A DNA stretch of 64,000 nt from Parvicella tangerina (GTDB lineage Bacteria; Bacteroidota; Bacteroidia; Flavobacteriales_D; Parvicellaceae): NCBI RefSeq assembly GCF_907165195.1, contig NZ_OU015584.1, positions 1,674,001 to 1,738,000 on the forward strand, written 5' to 3'. How positions within the stretch are numbered: position 1 is the stretch's first letter; every line of letters starts with the position of its first letter. Shown here piece after piece: positions 43,239 to 50,097 of this stretch. Both the position numbers and the translations under genes were made by a program. The notes beneath the pieces are model-generated. The model was not told the origin of the DNA. It saw only the letters and a program-made list of their open reading frames with translations, and did not search any database.

Positions 43239-43280
43239 TTGCAGAGATGCGCGCTAACAATTACATTTGTTGCAACAAAT
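43239..43280 (+). promoter_or_regulatory. Peroxiredoxin promoter with 16-bp palindrome over the -7 box
   Basis: TTG (43239-43241), 20-bp spacer, TACATTTG (43262-43269). A perfect palindrome ATTTGTTGCAACAAAT (43265-43280) covers the end of the -7 box and the expected transcription start, an ideal operator position. A closely similar palindrome overlaps the -7 box of the pirin gene at 61900-61917. Confidence 0.6.
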
Positions 43281-43304
43281 TAATAACTTAAAACAACAAA
43301 ACAA

Positions 43305-43931
43305 ATGGCTGTATTAGTAGGAAAAGAAGCTCCAGGTTTTTCAGCTTCTGCTGTAATTAACGGAGGAGAAATTGTAGAAAACTTCACACTTGAACAATTT
43401 AGAGGAAAGTATGTGGTTCTTTTCTTTTATCCAAAAGACTTCACTTTCGTATGTCCAACCGAGCTTTTTGCATTCCAAGAAAGATTGCAAGAGTTTAAAG
43501 ATAGAAATGTTGAGGTAATTGCTTGTTCTACAGATACTGAACAATCTCACTGGGGATGGTTAAACATGGCAAAAAATGATGGAGGTATCAAAGGGGTTAC
43601 TTATCCAATCGTTGCAGATACGAACAAGACAATCTCTATGAACTACGATGTACTTGCTGGTGATTTCGGTTGGGATGATAACGGAGAAATGATCGCTGAA
43701 GGTGAATTGATCGCTTACAGAGGTCTGTTTTTAATCGATAGAGAAGGGGTTGTTAGACACCAATTAGTGAATGACCTGCCACTTGGTAGAAACGTTGAGG
43801 AAGCAATCAGAATGGTTGATGCATTACAATTCTTAGAAGAGAACGGAGAAGTTTGTCCAGCAAACTGGAGTAAAGGAAAAGGAGGATTGAAAGCAACTCA
43901 CGAAGGAATCGCTGAATATCTTTCACACTAA
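43305..43931 (+). CDS. 2-Cys peroxiredoxin (AhpC/Tsa family)
   Basis: 208 aa cytoplasmic thiol peroxidase. The peroxidatic Cys lies in FYPKDFTFVCPTELFAFQ (about 42-59) and the resolving Cys in NGEVCPANWSKG (about 185). The W-G-W, GDFGWDDNGEMIAEGE and YRGLFLIDREGVVRH segments are typical of the Prx1/AhpC group, and the C-terminal helix is full length. It reduces H2O2, alkyl hydroperoxides or peroxynitrite with a thioredoxin- or AhpF-type partner not encoded nearby. Monocistronic between a palindrome-bearing promoter and a strong terminator. Confidence 0.93.
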   Translation: MAVLVGKEAPGFSASAVINGGEIVENFTLEQFRGKYVVLFFYPKDFTFVCPTELFAFQERLQEFKDRNVEVIACSTDTEQSHWGWLNMAKNDGGIKGVTYPIVADTNKTISMNYDVLAGDFGWDDNGEMIAEGELIAYRGLFLIDREGVVRHQLVNDLPLGRNVEEAIRMVDALQFLEENGEVCPANWSKGKGGLKATHEGIAEYLSH

Positions 43932-43950
43932 TAGATAGAATTAAACATCA

Positions 43951-43994
43951 AAAAAGATCCTGACTTCCCTACCGGAGGTCAGGATTTTGTTTTT
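43951..43994 (+). terminator. Rho-independent terminator of peroxiredoxin
   Basis: Twelve-bp stem (43957-43968 with 43974-43985, one G-T wobble), short loop, then TTTTGTTTTT. Confidence 0.88.
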
Positions 43995-44024
43995 ATAACG
44001 TTTCTCAGTTTGCAATAAAGCCAC

Positions 44025-44032
44025 TATTTTTG
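44025..44032 (+). promoter_or_regulatory. Bacteroidota -7 box (TATTTTTG)
   Basis: TATTTTTG about 27 bp before a TTG start codon at 44059. No proper -33 TTG at 17-19 bp. It supports transcription starting near 44037 and therefore the use of a non-ATG start. Confidence 0.5.
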
Positions 44033-44058
44033 CGTTCCTTTCAGGAACGACAAGCGAT

Positions 44059-44949
44059 TTGAATTTGAAAAATACAATACCTTTCATTATTTCCTTACTT
44101 ATATTAGCAGGATGTGATGTGTTCGATAAACCAGAACTGATCCCAAGTTATATTGAAGTGGATGAGTTCATATTGGTAACCACTTCAGCTGAAGGCACGA
44201 ACAGCCAAAAGATAAAAGACGCATGGGTGTTCTTAGATGAGCAGTTTGTGGGTGCTTATGAATTGCCTGCTAGAATTCCGCTAATAGCAAATGGGGAGCA
44301 CAATGTACAGGTGTACCCTGGGATATATAAAAACGGGGTGCAGGCAGAACGGGTGATTTATCCTTTTTACACCTACTTCGATTCAACCTATACACTTGTG
44401 CCAGATGAAACGGTTTACGTAACTCCAGAGATTAGTTATGAAGACGGATTGAATTGGTGGATAGAGGATTTTGAGGATCCAAGCTTTAAATGGACATTGT
44501 TTACTACCAACAGCGATACTACAATGATTGTAGCTGAGCCTTCTGAATATCCAGATCTCTTTGAAGGAAATGCTGGGCTGATCAAGATGTCTGCTAACAA
44601 TATCTACTGTGAAATGAGAACGGAAGAACCATTGTTTAATGATTTGCCAACACAATTAAACTCTAGTGCCTATATGGAACTGAATTATAAGTGCAATTAT
44701 CCTTTTGTGTTGGGGCTTTTACATAATAATTCTGGTCTGGCAGCTTATGACAAAAGATCCCTGATTACATTTAATCCGACAACAGATGATAATGGAGAAA
44801 TGCAATGGAATAAGACTTATTTGTTTATTCCAGATGTAACGAACTTCTTTCAACAGGCCACGGAGTTTGATTTTTACATTAGCGTATTTAACAATGAAGC
44901 GCAAGACAATATTGAGGTCTATGTCGATAATTTTAAGGTGATTTTCTAG
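44059..44949 (+). CDS. Lipoprotein of unknown function, TTG start
   Basis: 296 aa lipoprotein (MNLKNTIPFIISLLILAGC, lipobox LAGC). There is no ATG in frame near the 5' end; TTG 44059 or TTG 44065 must be used, downstream of a -7 box at 44025-44032. The first 100 mature residues resemble a PEGA/Ig-like sandwich (DAWVFLDEQFVGAYELPARI). A second all-beta region has a lectin-like look (YMELNYKCNYPFVLGLL ... DNIEVYVDNFKVIF). Its stop is 3 bp before the sugar transferase start, so both are probably one operon; a role in surface polysaccharide is inference. Confidence 0.7.
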   Translation: MNLKNTIPFIISLLILAGCDVFDKPELIPSYIEVDEFILVTTSAEGTNSQKIKDAWVFLDEQFVGAYELPARIPLIANGEHNVQVYPGIYKNGVQAERVIYPFYTYFDSTYTLVPDETVYVTPEISYEDGLNWWIEDFEDPSFKWTLFTTNSDTTMIVAEPSEYPDLFEGNAGLIKMSANNIYCEMRTEEPLFNDLPTQLNSSAYMELNYKCNYPFVLGLLHNNSGLAAYDKRSLITFNPTTDDNGEMQWNKTYLFIPDVTNFFQQATEFDFYISVFNNEAQDNIEVYVDNFKVIF

Positions 44950-44952
44950 TCA

Positions 44953-46350
44953 ATGGGAGAAAAGAAGGAGGCGTGGAAGTATATTTTGTCGGATGCAGTT
45001 TTCGCTATCCTTTCCTGGGGACTTTTCTTCATGTATCGAAAGCAGTTTATTGAGCATGCTCCCTTTGAGCCTAATACCAACTTTTACCTCGGGATTTTAA
45101 TTATCCCTTTCTTTTGGATGGTGCTATACTACATCATTGGATCGTACCGAAATATCTACAAAAGACATCGTTTGAGAGATTTTGGAGAGACCGTGATCAT
45201 TTCATTGATCGGAGGAACTATTTTGTTCTTTGCTTTGCTGATCAATGATCAATACGGGTTTAAAACCGATTATTATAAAGCTTACTTCGGGTTATTAGGA
45301 ATTCATTTCGTATTGGCATTGATTCCAAAGTTGGTCATCACTAGCAGTATCGTAAAGCGAATTCACAAAGGAGAAATAGGTTTTCCAACATTGATTATTG
45401 GGGGTAATGAGAGTGCAGTAAGCATTTATAATGAAATCAAGTCATTAAAGGATAGTCCAGGGTATCAATTTGTTGGTTTTGTTTCCACCAATGGCGTAGA
45501 TCGTGAATTAAAAGAATCAGACCTGACTTATTTTGGAGGACTTGATCAGGCAAAAGAAGTGGTAGAATCACATGGTATCAAAGAGATCATTATCGCTGTG
45601 GAAAGTTCTGAGCACGATAAGATCAATAAAATCATCAACACCTTTGACGATTATGAAGTTAGCATCAAGTTAATTCCAGATACCTACGATATTCTTACAG
45701 GATCGGTGAAAATGACAGCCATTTTTGGAGCTCCTTTAATTGAAGTGAATAATGATAAGATGCCTGTTTGGCAGCAATCGGTTAAGCGGATTTTTGATGT
45801 TGGGGCTTCCATTTTTGCGATCATGTTACTGTCACCAGTATTCATCATATTATCAATTCTTGTAAAAGTGGGAAGTAAAGGCCCCGTATTCTTCAAGCAA
45901 GAACGAATTGGAATCTACGGAAAACCATTTATGATCTACAAATTCCGTTCTATGGTTGTAGATGCTGAAAAGGATGGACCACAACTCTCCAGTTCCTCAG
46001 ACAGTCGCATAACGCCAATAGGTAAGTTCATGCGTAAGACAAGACTGGATGAAATTCCACAATTCTTCAATGTAATTAAAGGAGATATGGCATTGGTAGG
46101 CCCAAGACCTGAGCGTCAGTTTTACATTGATCAAATTATGGAAAAGGCTCCTCACTACAAACACTTGCAGCGTGTAAAGCCAGGAATTACCTCCTGGGGG
46201 CAGGTTAAATATGGTTATGCAGAGAATGTTGAAGAAATGGTAGCTCGACTCAAGTACGATATACTTTACGTTGAGAACCGATCACTCGCGCTGGATGCCA
46301 AGATCTTGATTTACACGGTACTGATTGTGCTAAAAGGAGTAGGGAAGTAG
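44953..46350 (+). CDS. Polyprenyl glycosylphosphotransferase (initiating sugar transferase)
   Basis: 465 aa. Four to five N-terminal membrane segments (about 10-125), a CoA-binding/Rossmann-like domain (about 140-240, TLIIGGNESAVSIYNEIKSL), one more membrane segment, and the bacterial sugar transferase domain (about 270-465: VFFKQERIGIYGKPFMIYKFRSM, KTRLDEIPQFFNVIKGDMALVGPRPE, PGITSWGQV). It transfers a sugar-1-phosphate from a nucleotide sugar to undecaprenyl phosphate at the inner membrane, starting exopolysaccharide or O-antigen repeat units. No other polysaccharide genes adjoin it in the window. Confidence 0.9.
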   Translation: MGEKKEAWKYILSDAVFAILSWGLFFMYRKQFIEHAPFEPNTNFYLGILIIPFFWMVLYYIIGSYRNIYKRHRLRDFGETVIISLIGGTILFFALLINDQYGFKTDYYKAYFGLLGIHFVLALIPKLVITSSIVKRIHKGEIGFPTLIIGGNESAVSIYNEIKSLKDSPGYQFVGFVSTNGVDRELKESDLTYFGGLDQAKEVVESHGIKEIIIAVESSEHDKINKIINTFDDYEVSIKLIPDTYDILTGSVKMTAIFGAPLIEVNNDKMPVWQQSVKRIFDVGASIFAIMLLSPVFIILSILVKVGSKGPVFFKQERIGIYGKPFMIYKFRSMVVDAEKDGPQLSSSSDSRITPIGKFMRKTRLDEIPQFFNVIKGDMALVGPRPERQFYIDQIMEKAPHYKHLQRVKPGITSWGQVKYGYAENVEEMVARLKYDILYVENRSLALDAKILIYTVLIVLKGVGK

Positions 46351-46508
46351 TTTTTTTTTAATCGATAAATAGTTTAAATCCCCAGGTCACTGTTGTATGT
46401 TGATTTTTCTCTTACTTTATTGGAACACAAATATCCATAATTGATTTTTGTTCAGGGTGAGATAAGAAGTTATTGTAGGTAATATCGAAACAGTTTCTAT
46501 CATCATCC
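46351..46508. other. Gene-free stretch at the left edge of the cassette array
   Basis: AT-rich sequence between the sugar transferase stop (followed by eight T without a hairpin) and the truncated last attC-like site. I see no ORF, promoter or repeat of note. The outer arm expected for that attC-like site is absent here, so the array appears to have been cut off at this end. Confidence 0.5.
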
Positions 46509-46661
46509 AGCACGTGTGTAAGCCACAGCTACGGTTTGTGTTTAGTTTATCTATACAAAACGCTAAAGCGGAGCTTTGGCGCTTGATAGTAGTAAAGTTT
46601 GTTTTTAGTTCAACTGCCCGCACCTGCCTGCCGGTAGGCATGGTTTTTTATAGCCCTTGTT
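46509..46661 (-). other. attC-like site 1, truncated (end of cassette array)
   Basis: In cassette reading order (minus strand) this is the site behind the 46677-47075 gene. Its inner arm (AACAAGGGCTATAAAAAA, reading from 46661 leftward) and central body are present. The central body 46509-46599 is 85/91 identical to 49314-49404 in site 3, with no gaps, including the CGCTAAAGC-GGA-GCTTTGGCG hairpin at 46561-46581. The complementary outer arm is missing, and a 20-bp palindromic insert interrupts the inner arm. Confidence 0.65.
46625..46640. repeat. Short palindromic repeat inserted in attC-like site 1
   Basis: TGCCTGCCGGTAGGCA, a near-perfect palindrome, within about 20 bp of sequence that is absent from the otherwise aligned site 3 (between TCCGC and the T run). 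CCTGCC-GG-type palindromes of this kind are scattered in Bacteroidota genomes. It looks like a small insertion. Confidence 0.5.
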
Positions 46662-46676
46662 GGGCACTGTACTTTT

Positions 46677-47075
46677 TTATTCAGTTGGGTTAGTTCTAAG
46701 TCCATCAACACTAATGACTTCACAAATTGCAACCTTGCACGAACCTTCCATAAAATATCCAACCAACCCTTCATGAATTTTGCTTTTATGAAATGGTCTG
46801 AATTGAGGATTGATAACCCACATATTTGCTGTTCCTGATTTTGGAACAGGAATCTCCTTATTCATGATAAGATTACCTTTGTCATCTAAAAATTCTGGCC
46901 AAATCATATACAACTGATTAGGCTTTTGATCATCACACTTATACCAAAAGTCAGATCTGTAGCCTTGCATTGGAGTATTATTTCTTCCTCCTTCTTCAAT
47001 TGAGAAGAATCGATACTTTACAACAAAGTCATGAGTATGACCAAGTCTTTTTTCATATGGTTCGTGTAATGCCAT
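46677..47075 (-). CDS. Cassette gene: EF-Tu-domain-like hypothetical protein
   Basis: 132 aa. The gene starts 15 bp inside its cassette boundary (GTTGGGCACT, 47084-47093) and its stop lies 8 bp before the other boundary at 46659-46668, so it fills cassette 1. The C-terminal part (RPFHKSKIHEGLVGYFMEGS followed by KVAICEVISVDGL) resembles the last beta-barrel of EF-Tu-like proteins (RP.F....I..G..G.FxEG...VA.G.V). MIWPEFLDDKGNLI precedes it. Families of small proteins with this pattern are known, without function. No promoter seen; transcription may come from upstream cassettes. Confidence 0.65.
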   Translation of the reverse strand: MALHEPYEKRLGHTHDFVVKYRFFSIEEGGRNNTPMQGYRSDFWYKCDDQKPNQLYMIWPEFLDDKGNLIMNKEIPVPKSGTANMWVINPQFRPFHKSKIHEGLVGYFMEGSCKVAICEVISVDGLRTNPTE

Positions 47076-47090
47076 TTTTTAATAGTGCCC

Positions 47091-47278
47091 AACGTTTTGT
47101 GTATGGACAGTAGGGCAGATTCGAAGCTCTTCACTTGCGATTTACTACTAAGCCAAAACAAACGTTTTCACTTTAATTTTCTTTTTGTTAAACGTCAAAA
47201 CTTTGTTTTGGCGTTGCCTGCTCAATGAACAGGACTTTCAATTTATCTCTAAATGCCCTATTGGCTATACACCTTGTT
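47091..47278 (-). other. attC-like site 2
   Basis: 188 bp from AAC (47091-47093) to GTT (47276-47278). The two ends form an imperfect hairpin: GTGTATGGACAGTAGGGCA on the left pairs with the reverse complement of the right arm, GTGTATAGCCAATAGGGCA. AACG and AACAAGG occupy the R/L-box positions. The middle carries AGCCAAAAC and a CAAAAC-TTT-GTTTTG hairpin, as at sites 1, 3 and 4. Confidence 0.7.
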
Positions 47279-47282
47279 GTGC

Positions 47283-47600
47283 TTAGTTATTTTTTAATTT
47301 TTCTCTTAGTTCATCAATCTCTCCATTCAAAAGCAGAAAGAAGAATTCCTTTGCAGACTCTATTTCGTCAAGTTTGATTTTATAATTTTCTTCTTCTCCA
47401 AAGTTCCCAAACAGAGTCAAACTTTTGTGAAATTCAATAACAAATTCCTCAGTATCAGCGCCATAAATACCAATCCAAAATGCACCATGTTCATCATCCA
47501 TTTCGGTCAAATCGTTCAAGGCTTTTTCTATGTCCGATTTAGAAATATTGTCTTTATCATAGCCTGCTGCATATTGAATGTAAGATCCTTCTAGTTCCAT
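47283..47600 (-). CDS. Cassette gene: small acidic protein, function unknown
   Basis: 105 aa, acidic, no signal peptide. It contains HGAFWIGIYGADTEEFVIEFHKSLTLFG, a sheet pattern that resembles small immunity-type or Imm1-like proteins, then a Glu-rich helical end (ESAKEFFFLLLNGEIDELRE). The stop codon TAA is inside the cassette's terminal 10-bp repeat (47276-47285). It is the second gene of cassette 2, 3 bp after the other. Similarity to immunity proteins is only an impression. Confidence 0.6.
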   Translation of the reverse strand: MELEGSYIQYAAGYDKDNISKSDIEKALNDLTEMDDEHGAFWIGIYGADTEEFVIEFHKSLTLFGNFGEEENYKIKLDEIESAKEFFFLLLNGEIDELREKLKNN

Positions 47601-47603
47601 TTA

Positions 47604-47891
47604 TTAATCTTTTATTTGACTTACAAACTCAATTCCACCTATTCGACCATCTTTCAGAATGTCAAGAACTATGGTTCCTTCAGTTTTATGCTCTAGAACA
47701 ATGTTTTCATCAAATTGCCATTCTGAACCTGGTTGATTTGGTCTTTCTGCCGAAACGAATCTGATATAAGGTTGTCTAATCCATTTTTTTCTATCCGACT
47801 TTTCCAATTGTTCGATAAGGTCAAGTCTTTCTGACTCTTGTTCTTTAATCAACTCTATAATTTGATCTATATGAAATTCTGATTCTTGCAT
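47604..47891 (-). CDS. Cassette gene: small hypothetical protein
   Basis: 95 aa. The frame is open from 47972, but that upstream part would be translated from the cassette boundary, an attC-like arm and the IS110 element. ATG 47891 lies 9 bp inside the boundary GTTGTGCTTA (47901-47910) and is the evident start. Sequence: an N-terminal coiled-coil-like helix (IDQIIELIKEQESERLDLIE) and a C-terminal beta part (EWQFDENIVLEHKTEGTIVL). No family recognised. First gene of cassette 2. Confidence 0.6.
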   Translation of the reverse strand: MQESEFHIDQIIELIKEQESERLDLIEQLEKSDRKKWIRQPYIRFVSAERPNQPGSEWQFDENIVLEHKTEGTIVLDILKDGRIGGIEFVSQIKD

Positions 47892-47983
47892 TTGTTCAAT
47901 TAAGCACAACGCCTCGGCTCGTATGTTTACAATCAGAACCAAATTAGACATTAAAAGTATACTAATAAACAAACAAAACCAAA

Positions 47984-48125
47984 ATAGAAGGGATAGGGAG
48001 CTTCGGCTAGATACATAGAGATATGATATCGCTTCATAGATTGACCACCCTTCTATATTTTTCTTAGAGCCTGAACAGTACCTAGGTCCAAAAACAAAGA
48101 GATCGAATCAAAAGCGAGCAAAGGT
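47984..48125 (+). ncRNA. Candidate IS110 bridge RNA
   Basis: Nine-bp closing stem ATAGAAGGG/CCCTTCTAT (47984-47992 with 48048-48056) encloses a loop that carries TCGGCTA (48003-48009), identical to the target left flank plus core, and TTCATAG (48033-48039), complementary to core plus right flank CTATGAA (49273-49279). Downstream, ACAGTACCT (48075-48083) is identical to the right end plus core of the element (49266-49274). Target loop before donor loop, both spanning CT, is the known layout of IS110 bridge RNAs. The right donor guide is not clear, and the ends of the RNA are guesses. Confidence 0.6.
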
Positions 48126-48160
48126 TACAAAGGAAAATATTGGTAAAAAAAGAAATATTC

Positions 48161-49234
48161 ATGGAATTAAAAGTATTAAAACAAGCATTGGGACTAGATG
48201 TATCGAAAGATACGTTGTCGATTTGTTTAGGTTTTTTGAGAAGTGATTTAACCAAGGAGTTTGTATCACGAAAAGATGTTGCCAATAACAAGGAGGGCTT
48301 CTCAGAGCTAGTAAAATGGTTAAAGCGAACAATGAAACAAGACCAGTTAATTGTAGTAATGGAGGCCACAGGAGTTTATCATGAAGGCGTTTCGCATTAC
48401 CTACACGATTTGGGTTATAATGTATGTATCATGCAATCAGGTCGTGTAAAGAAATATGCACAGAGTTTAAATCAACGTTCCAAAACAGATGCTCTAGATA
48501 GCAAGATGCTTTCGATGTTAGGATGTGAACGTGAGTTACAGATCTGGTCCCCTCCCAGTGAGACGCTTCAGGAGCTAAAGAGTTTGAGTAGAGAAAGGTC
48601 GATGTTAGTAAAAGAACGGAGTGTAGAAAAGAATCGACTTGAAGCACTGAAGGTAGGCGTTCATACGGAGTCAAGAACGATAAAACGCTTTGAAAAAAGG
48701 TTGAAGTTGATCAACACTCAGATAGCAGAAATAGAAGAGGAAATGGGCAGATGTGTTCAAAAAGATGCAGAGTTAAGCAGAAAGATCAATTACCTAGAGA
48801 GTATACCAGGAGTATCATTTATATCAGCAACTACGGTCGTAGCAGAGACAGGTGGATTTGCATTGATCAATAATAGGAAACAACTAACGAGTTATGCTGG
48901 TTATGACGTGGTTTTACGAGATTCAGGGAGTTTTCACGGTAAAACAAAAATCAGCAAAAAGGGGAATAAACACATTCGAGCTGTGTTGCACATGCCTTCC
49001 ATGACAGCAGTACGATTAAATCCAACCTTAAAGCCTTTTTATCAACGTTTAAAACCCAAAAAAGAAAAGCCAATAGTCGCATTAGTAGCGGTGCAACGCA
49101 AAATGCTATTGCTAATGTATACGCTGTGGAAAAACGAACAATATTATGATCCCGAATTTGAGCAAAAAAAAGCAGCAAAGAATCAAGTCTTTGCTGCGCA
49201 GGATAGAAACAAACCGAAATTTGTAACTTCCTAA
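48161..49234 (+). CDS. IS110-family transposase
   Basis: 357 aa. The N-terminal RuvC-like DEDD domain shows LGLDVSKDTLSI (D), IVVMEATGVYHEG (E) and NQRSKTDALDSKML (D, D). A coiled-coil linker (about 140-210) leads to the Tnp20 domain: LESIPGVSFISATTVVAE, SYAGYDVVLRDSGSFHGK (catalytic Ser in DSGS), KKGNKHIRAVLHMPSM. Full length and uninterrupted, so the element may be active. A TTG seven codons upstream is possible; ATG 48161 gives the usual IS110 start. It recombines DNA guided by the bridge RNA. Confidence 0.92.
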   Translation: MELKVLKQALGLDVSKDTLSICLGFLRSDLTKEFVSRKDVANNKEGFSELVKWLKRTMKQDQLIVVMEATGVYHEGVSHYLHDLGYNVCIMQSGRVKKYAQSLNQRSKTDALDSKMLSMLGCERELQIWSPPSETLQELKSLSRERSMLVKERSVEKNRLEALKVGVHTESRTIKRFEKRLKLINTQIAEIEEEMGRCVQKDAELSRKINYLESIPGVSFISATTVVAETGGFALINNRKQLTSYAGYDVVLRDSGSFHGKTKISKKGNKHIRAVLHMPSMTAVRLNPTLKPFYQRLKPKKEKPIVALVAVQRKMLLLMYTLWKNEQYYDPEFEQKKAAKNQVFAAQDRNKPKFVTS

Positions 49235-49474
49235 TATTTTTTATCAAAAATAGTTGTTTTTTGACACAGTACCTATGAAAAGTGCGGAATTGAGAAGCGG
49301 AAGTTCTCAATTGAGCACGCGTGTAAGCCAAAGCTACGGCTTGTGTTTAGTTTATTCATACAAAACGCTAAAGCGGAGCTTTGGCGCTTGGTAGTAGTAA
49401 AGTTAGTATTAAGTTCAGCTATCCGCATTTTTTATAGCCATTGTTAGCATCAGTATTTTTTAGGTTCGGTCGTA

Positions 49475-49897
49475 CTAGAGAACTCGAAATATAACAACCC
49501 TGTTATTTTCAGCAGCCTTTATTTTCAGGTCACACATTTTACCCTCAAATTCCTGAGAGCAACAAATCTGCGATTCCCTGTTTTTACCATCAGAAATTTC
49601 GAATCTTTCCGCACTATAACCTTGGCTGACAAAATAATCGCGAACAGCTATGGCTCTATCCATGGAGACTGTTGTGTCTTCAGAATTATCTGCAAAACCA
49701 ATGATTAGTAACTTGCAATCTTCGCACTTATGCAGATGTATTAATTTCTCAAAATCGTCATAGTTACAAGAGTCAATTTTAGCAGAGTTTTTTTCAAACC
49801 CAACAAAAGGTTCGTGATCCCAGTTCCTATGCGTTTTAAAGGACTGCAATAGAATACCGACCCAAACAATAACCAATATTTTTATGAGTATTTTCAT
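49475..49897 (-). CDS. Cassette gene: small OmpA-like envelope protein
   Basis: 140 aa with an N-terminal hydrophobic signal (ILIKILVIVWVGILLQSF). The rest resembles a compact OmpA/MotB peptidoglycan-binding domain: FEKNSAKIDSCNYDDFEKLI, LLIIGFADNSEDTTVSMDRA, VRDYFVSQGYSAERFEI and ENNRVVIFRV at the end. Four or more Cys (HLHKCEDCKLL, QICCSQ) may form disulfides. It fills cassette 3: the start is 5 bp inside the boundary TGATGCTAAC (49902-49911) and the stop 22 bp before the other one. Unusual for a cassette gene in being an envelope protein. Confidence 0.68.
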   Translation of the reverse strand: MKILIKILVIVWVGILLQSFKTHRNWDHEPFVGFEKNSAKIDSCNYDDFEKLIHLHKCEDCKLLIIGFADNSEDTTVSMDRAIAVRDYFVSQGYSAERFEISDGKNRESQICCSQEFEGKMCDLKIKAAENNRVVIFRVL

Positions 49898-49908
49898 TAA
49901 TTGATGCT

Positions 49909-50097
49909 AACGCCTCGTATAAAACACGTAGGGTAGTGGAAAGTTACAATTTTTGTTTTTAGTACTGAGCCAAAGCGCTGAGTTTTGATATTAATTTAAT
50001 CTTGTTTAATAGCCAAACCAGCGGTTTGGCGTTCACACTTGGTCAGTTCCAAATAACCTTTTTAGTTACTCAACCCTATGTGATTTTATACCTTGTT
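49909..50097 (-). other. attC-like site 4
   Basis: 189 bp from AAC (49909-49911) to GTT (50095-50097). Arms: AACGCCTCGTATAAAACACG then TAGGG on the left, against AACAAGGTATAAAATCACAT then AGGG on the reversed right arm. The middle contains AGCCAAAGC (49970-49978 region) and a perfect GCCAAACC-AGC-GGTTTGGC hairpin. Together with the 10-bp ends this is the best-preserved long site. Confidence 0.75.

Larger units (their letters stand above)
47920..49274 (+). mobile_element. IS110-family insertion sequence, complete, inserted in an attC-like site
   Basis: About 1355 bp, counting one copy of the CT core (cores at 47918-47919 and 49273-49274). It has a DEDD/Tnp20 transposase, a 241-bp left non-coding end with a structured RNA candidate, a 40-bp right end, and no terminal inverted repeats, all as in the IS110 group. 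Boundaries come from the empty-site reconstruction: removing it rebuilds a paired attC-like arm. The 10-bp repeat ACAGTACCTA at 48075 and 49266 could suggest a shorter element, but it is better explained as the donor guide of the bridge RNA. Confidence 0.78.
47908..49445 (-). other. attC-like site 3, split by an IS110 element
   Basis: Outer arm AACGCCTCGG-CT at 47908-47919, remainder at 49275-49445; without the IS the site would be 183 bp. Joined across the CT core, the outer arm GGCTATGAAAAGTGCGGA (47916-47919 plus 49275-49288) is complementary to 49422-49439 at 16 of 18 positions; the two exceptions are A/G changes that allow wobble pairs. A 9-bp hairpin AATTGAGAA/TTCTCAATT (49288-49312) and the CGCTAAAGC/GCTTTGGCG hairpin lie inside. 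Confidence 0.7.

Noticed and set aside
47892-47972. N-terminal 27 codons of the open frame ending at 47604
   Set aside because: They would be encoded by the cassette end, an attC-like arm and the IS left end. ATG 47891 lies just inside the cassette boundary.
48075-49275. 10-bp direct repeat ACAGTACCTA as the boundaries of the IS110 element (about 1191 bp)
   Set aside because: This would leave only 76 bp of left non-coding end and place the structured RNA outside the element. Joining 47919 to 49275 restores a paired attC-like arm, and the repeat is explained as donor guide versus donor end.
48951-49331. Minus-strand ORF of 126 codons opposite the transposase C-terminus
   Set aside because: Antisense to the conserved Tnp20 domain and crossing the IS right boundary; no recognisable protein.
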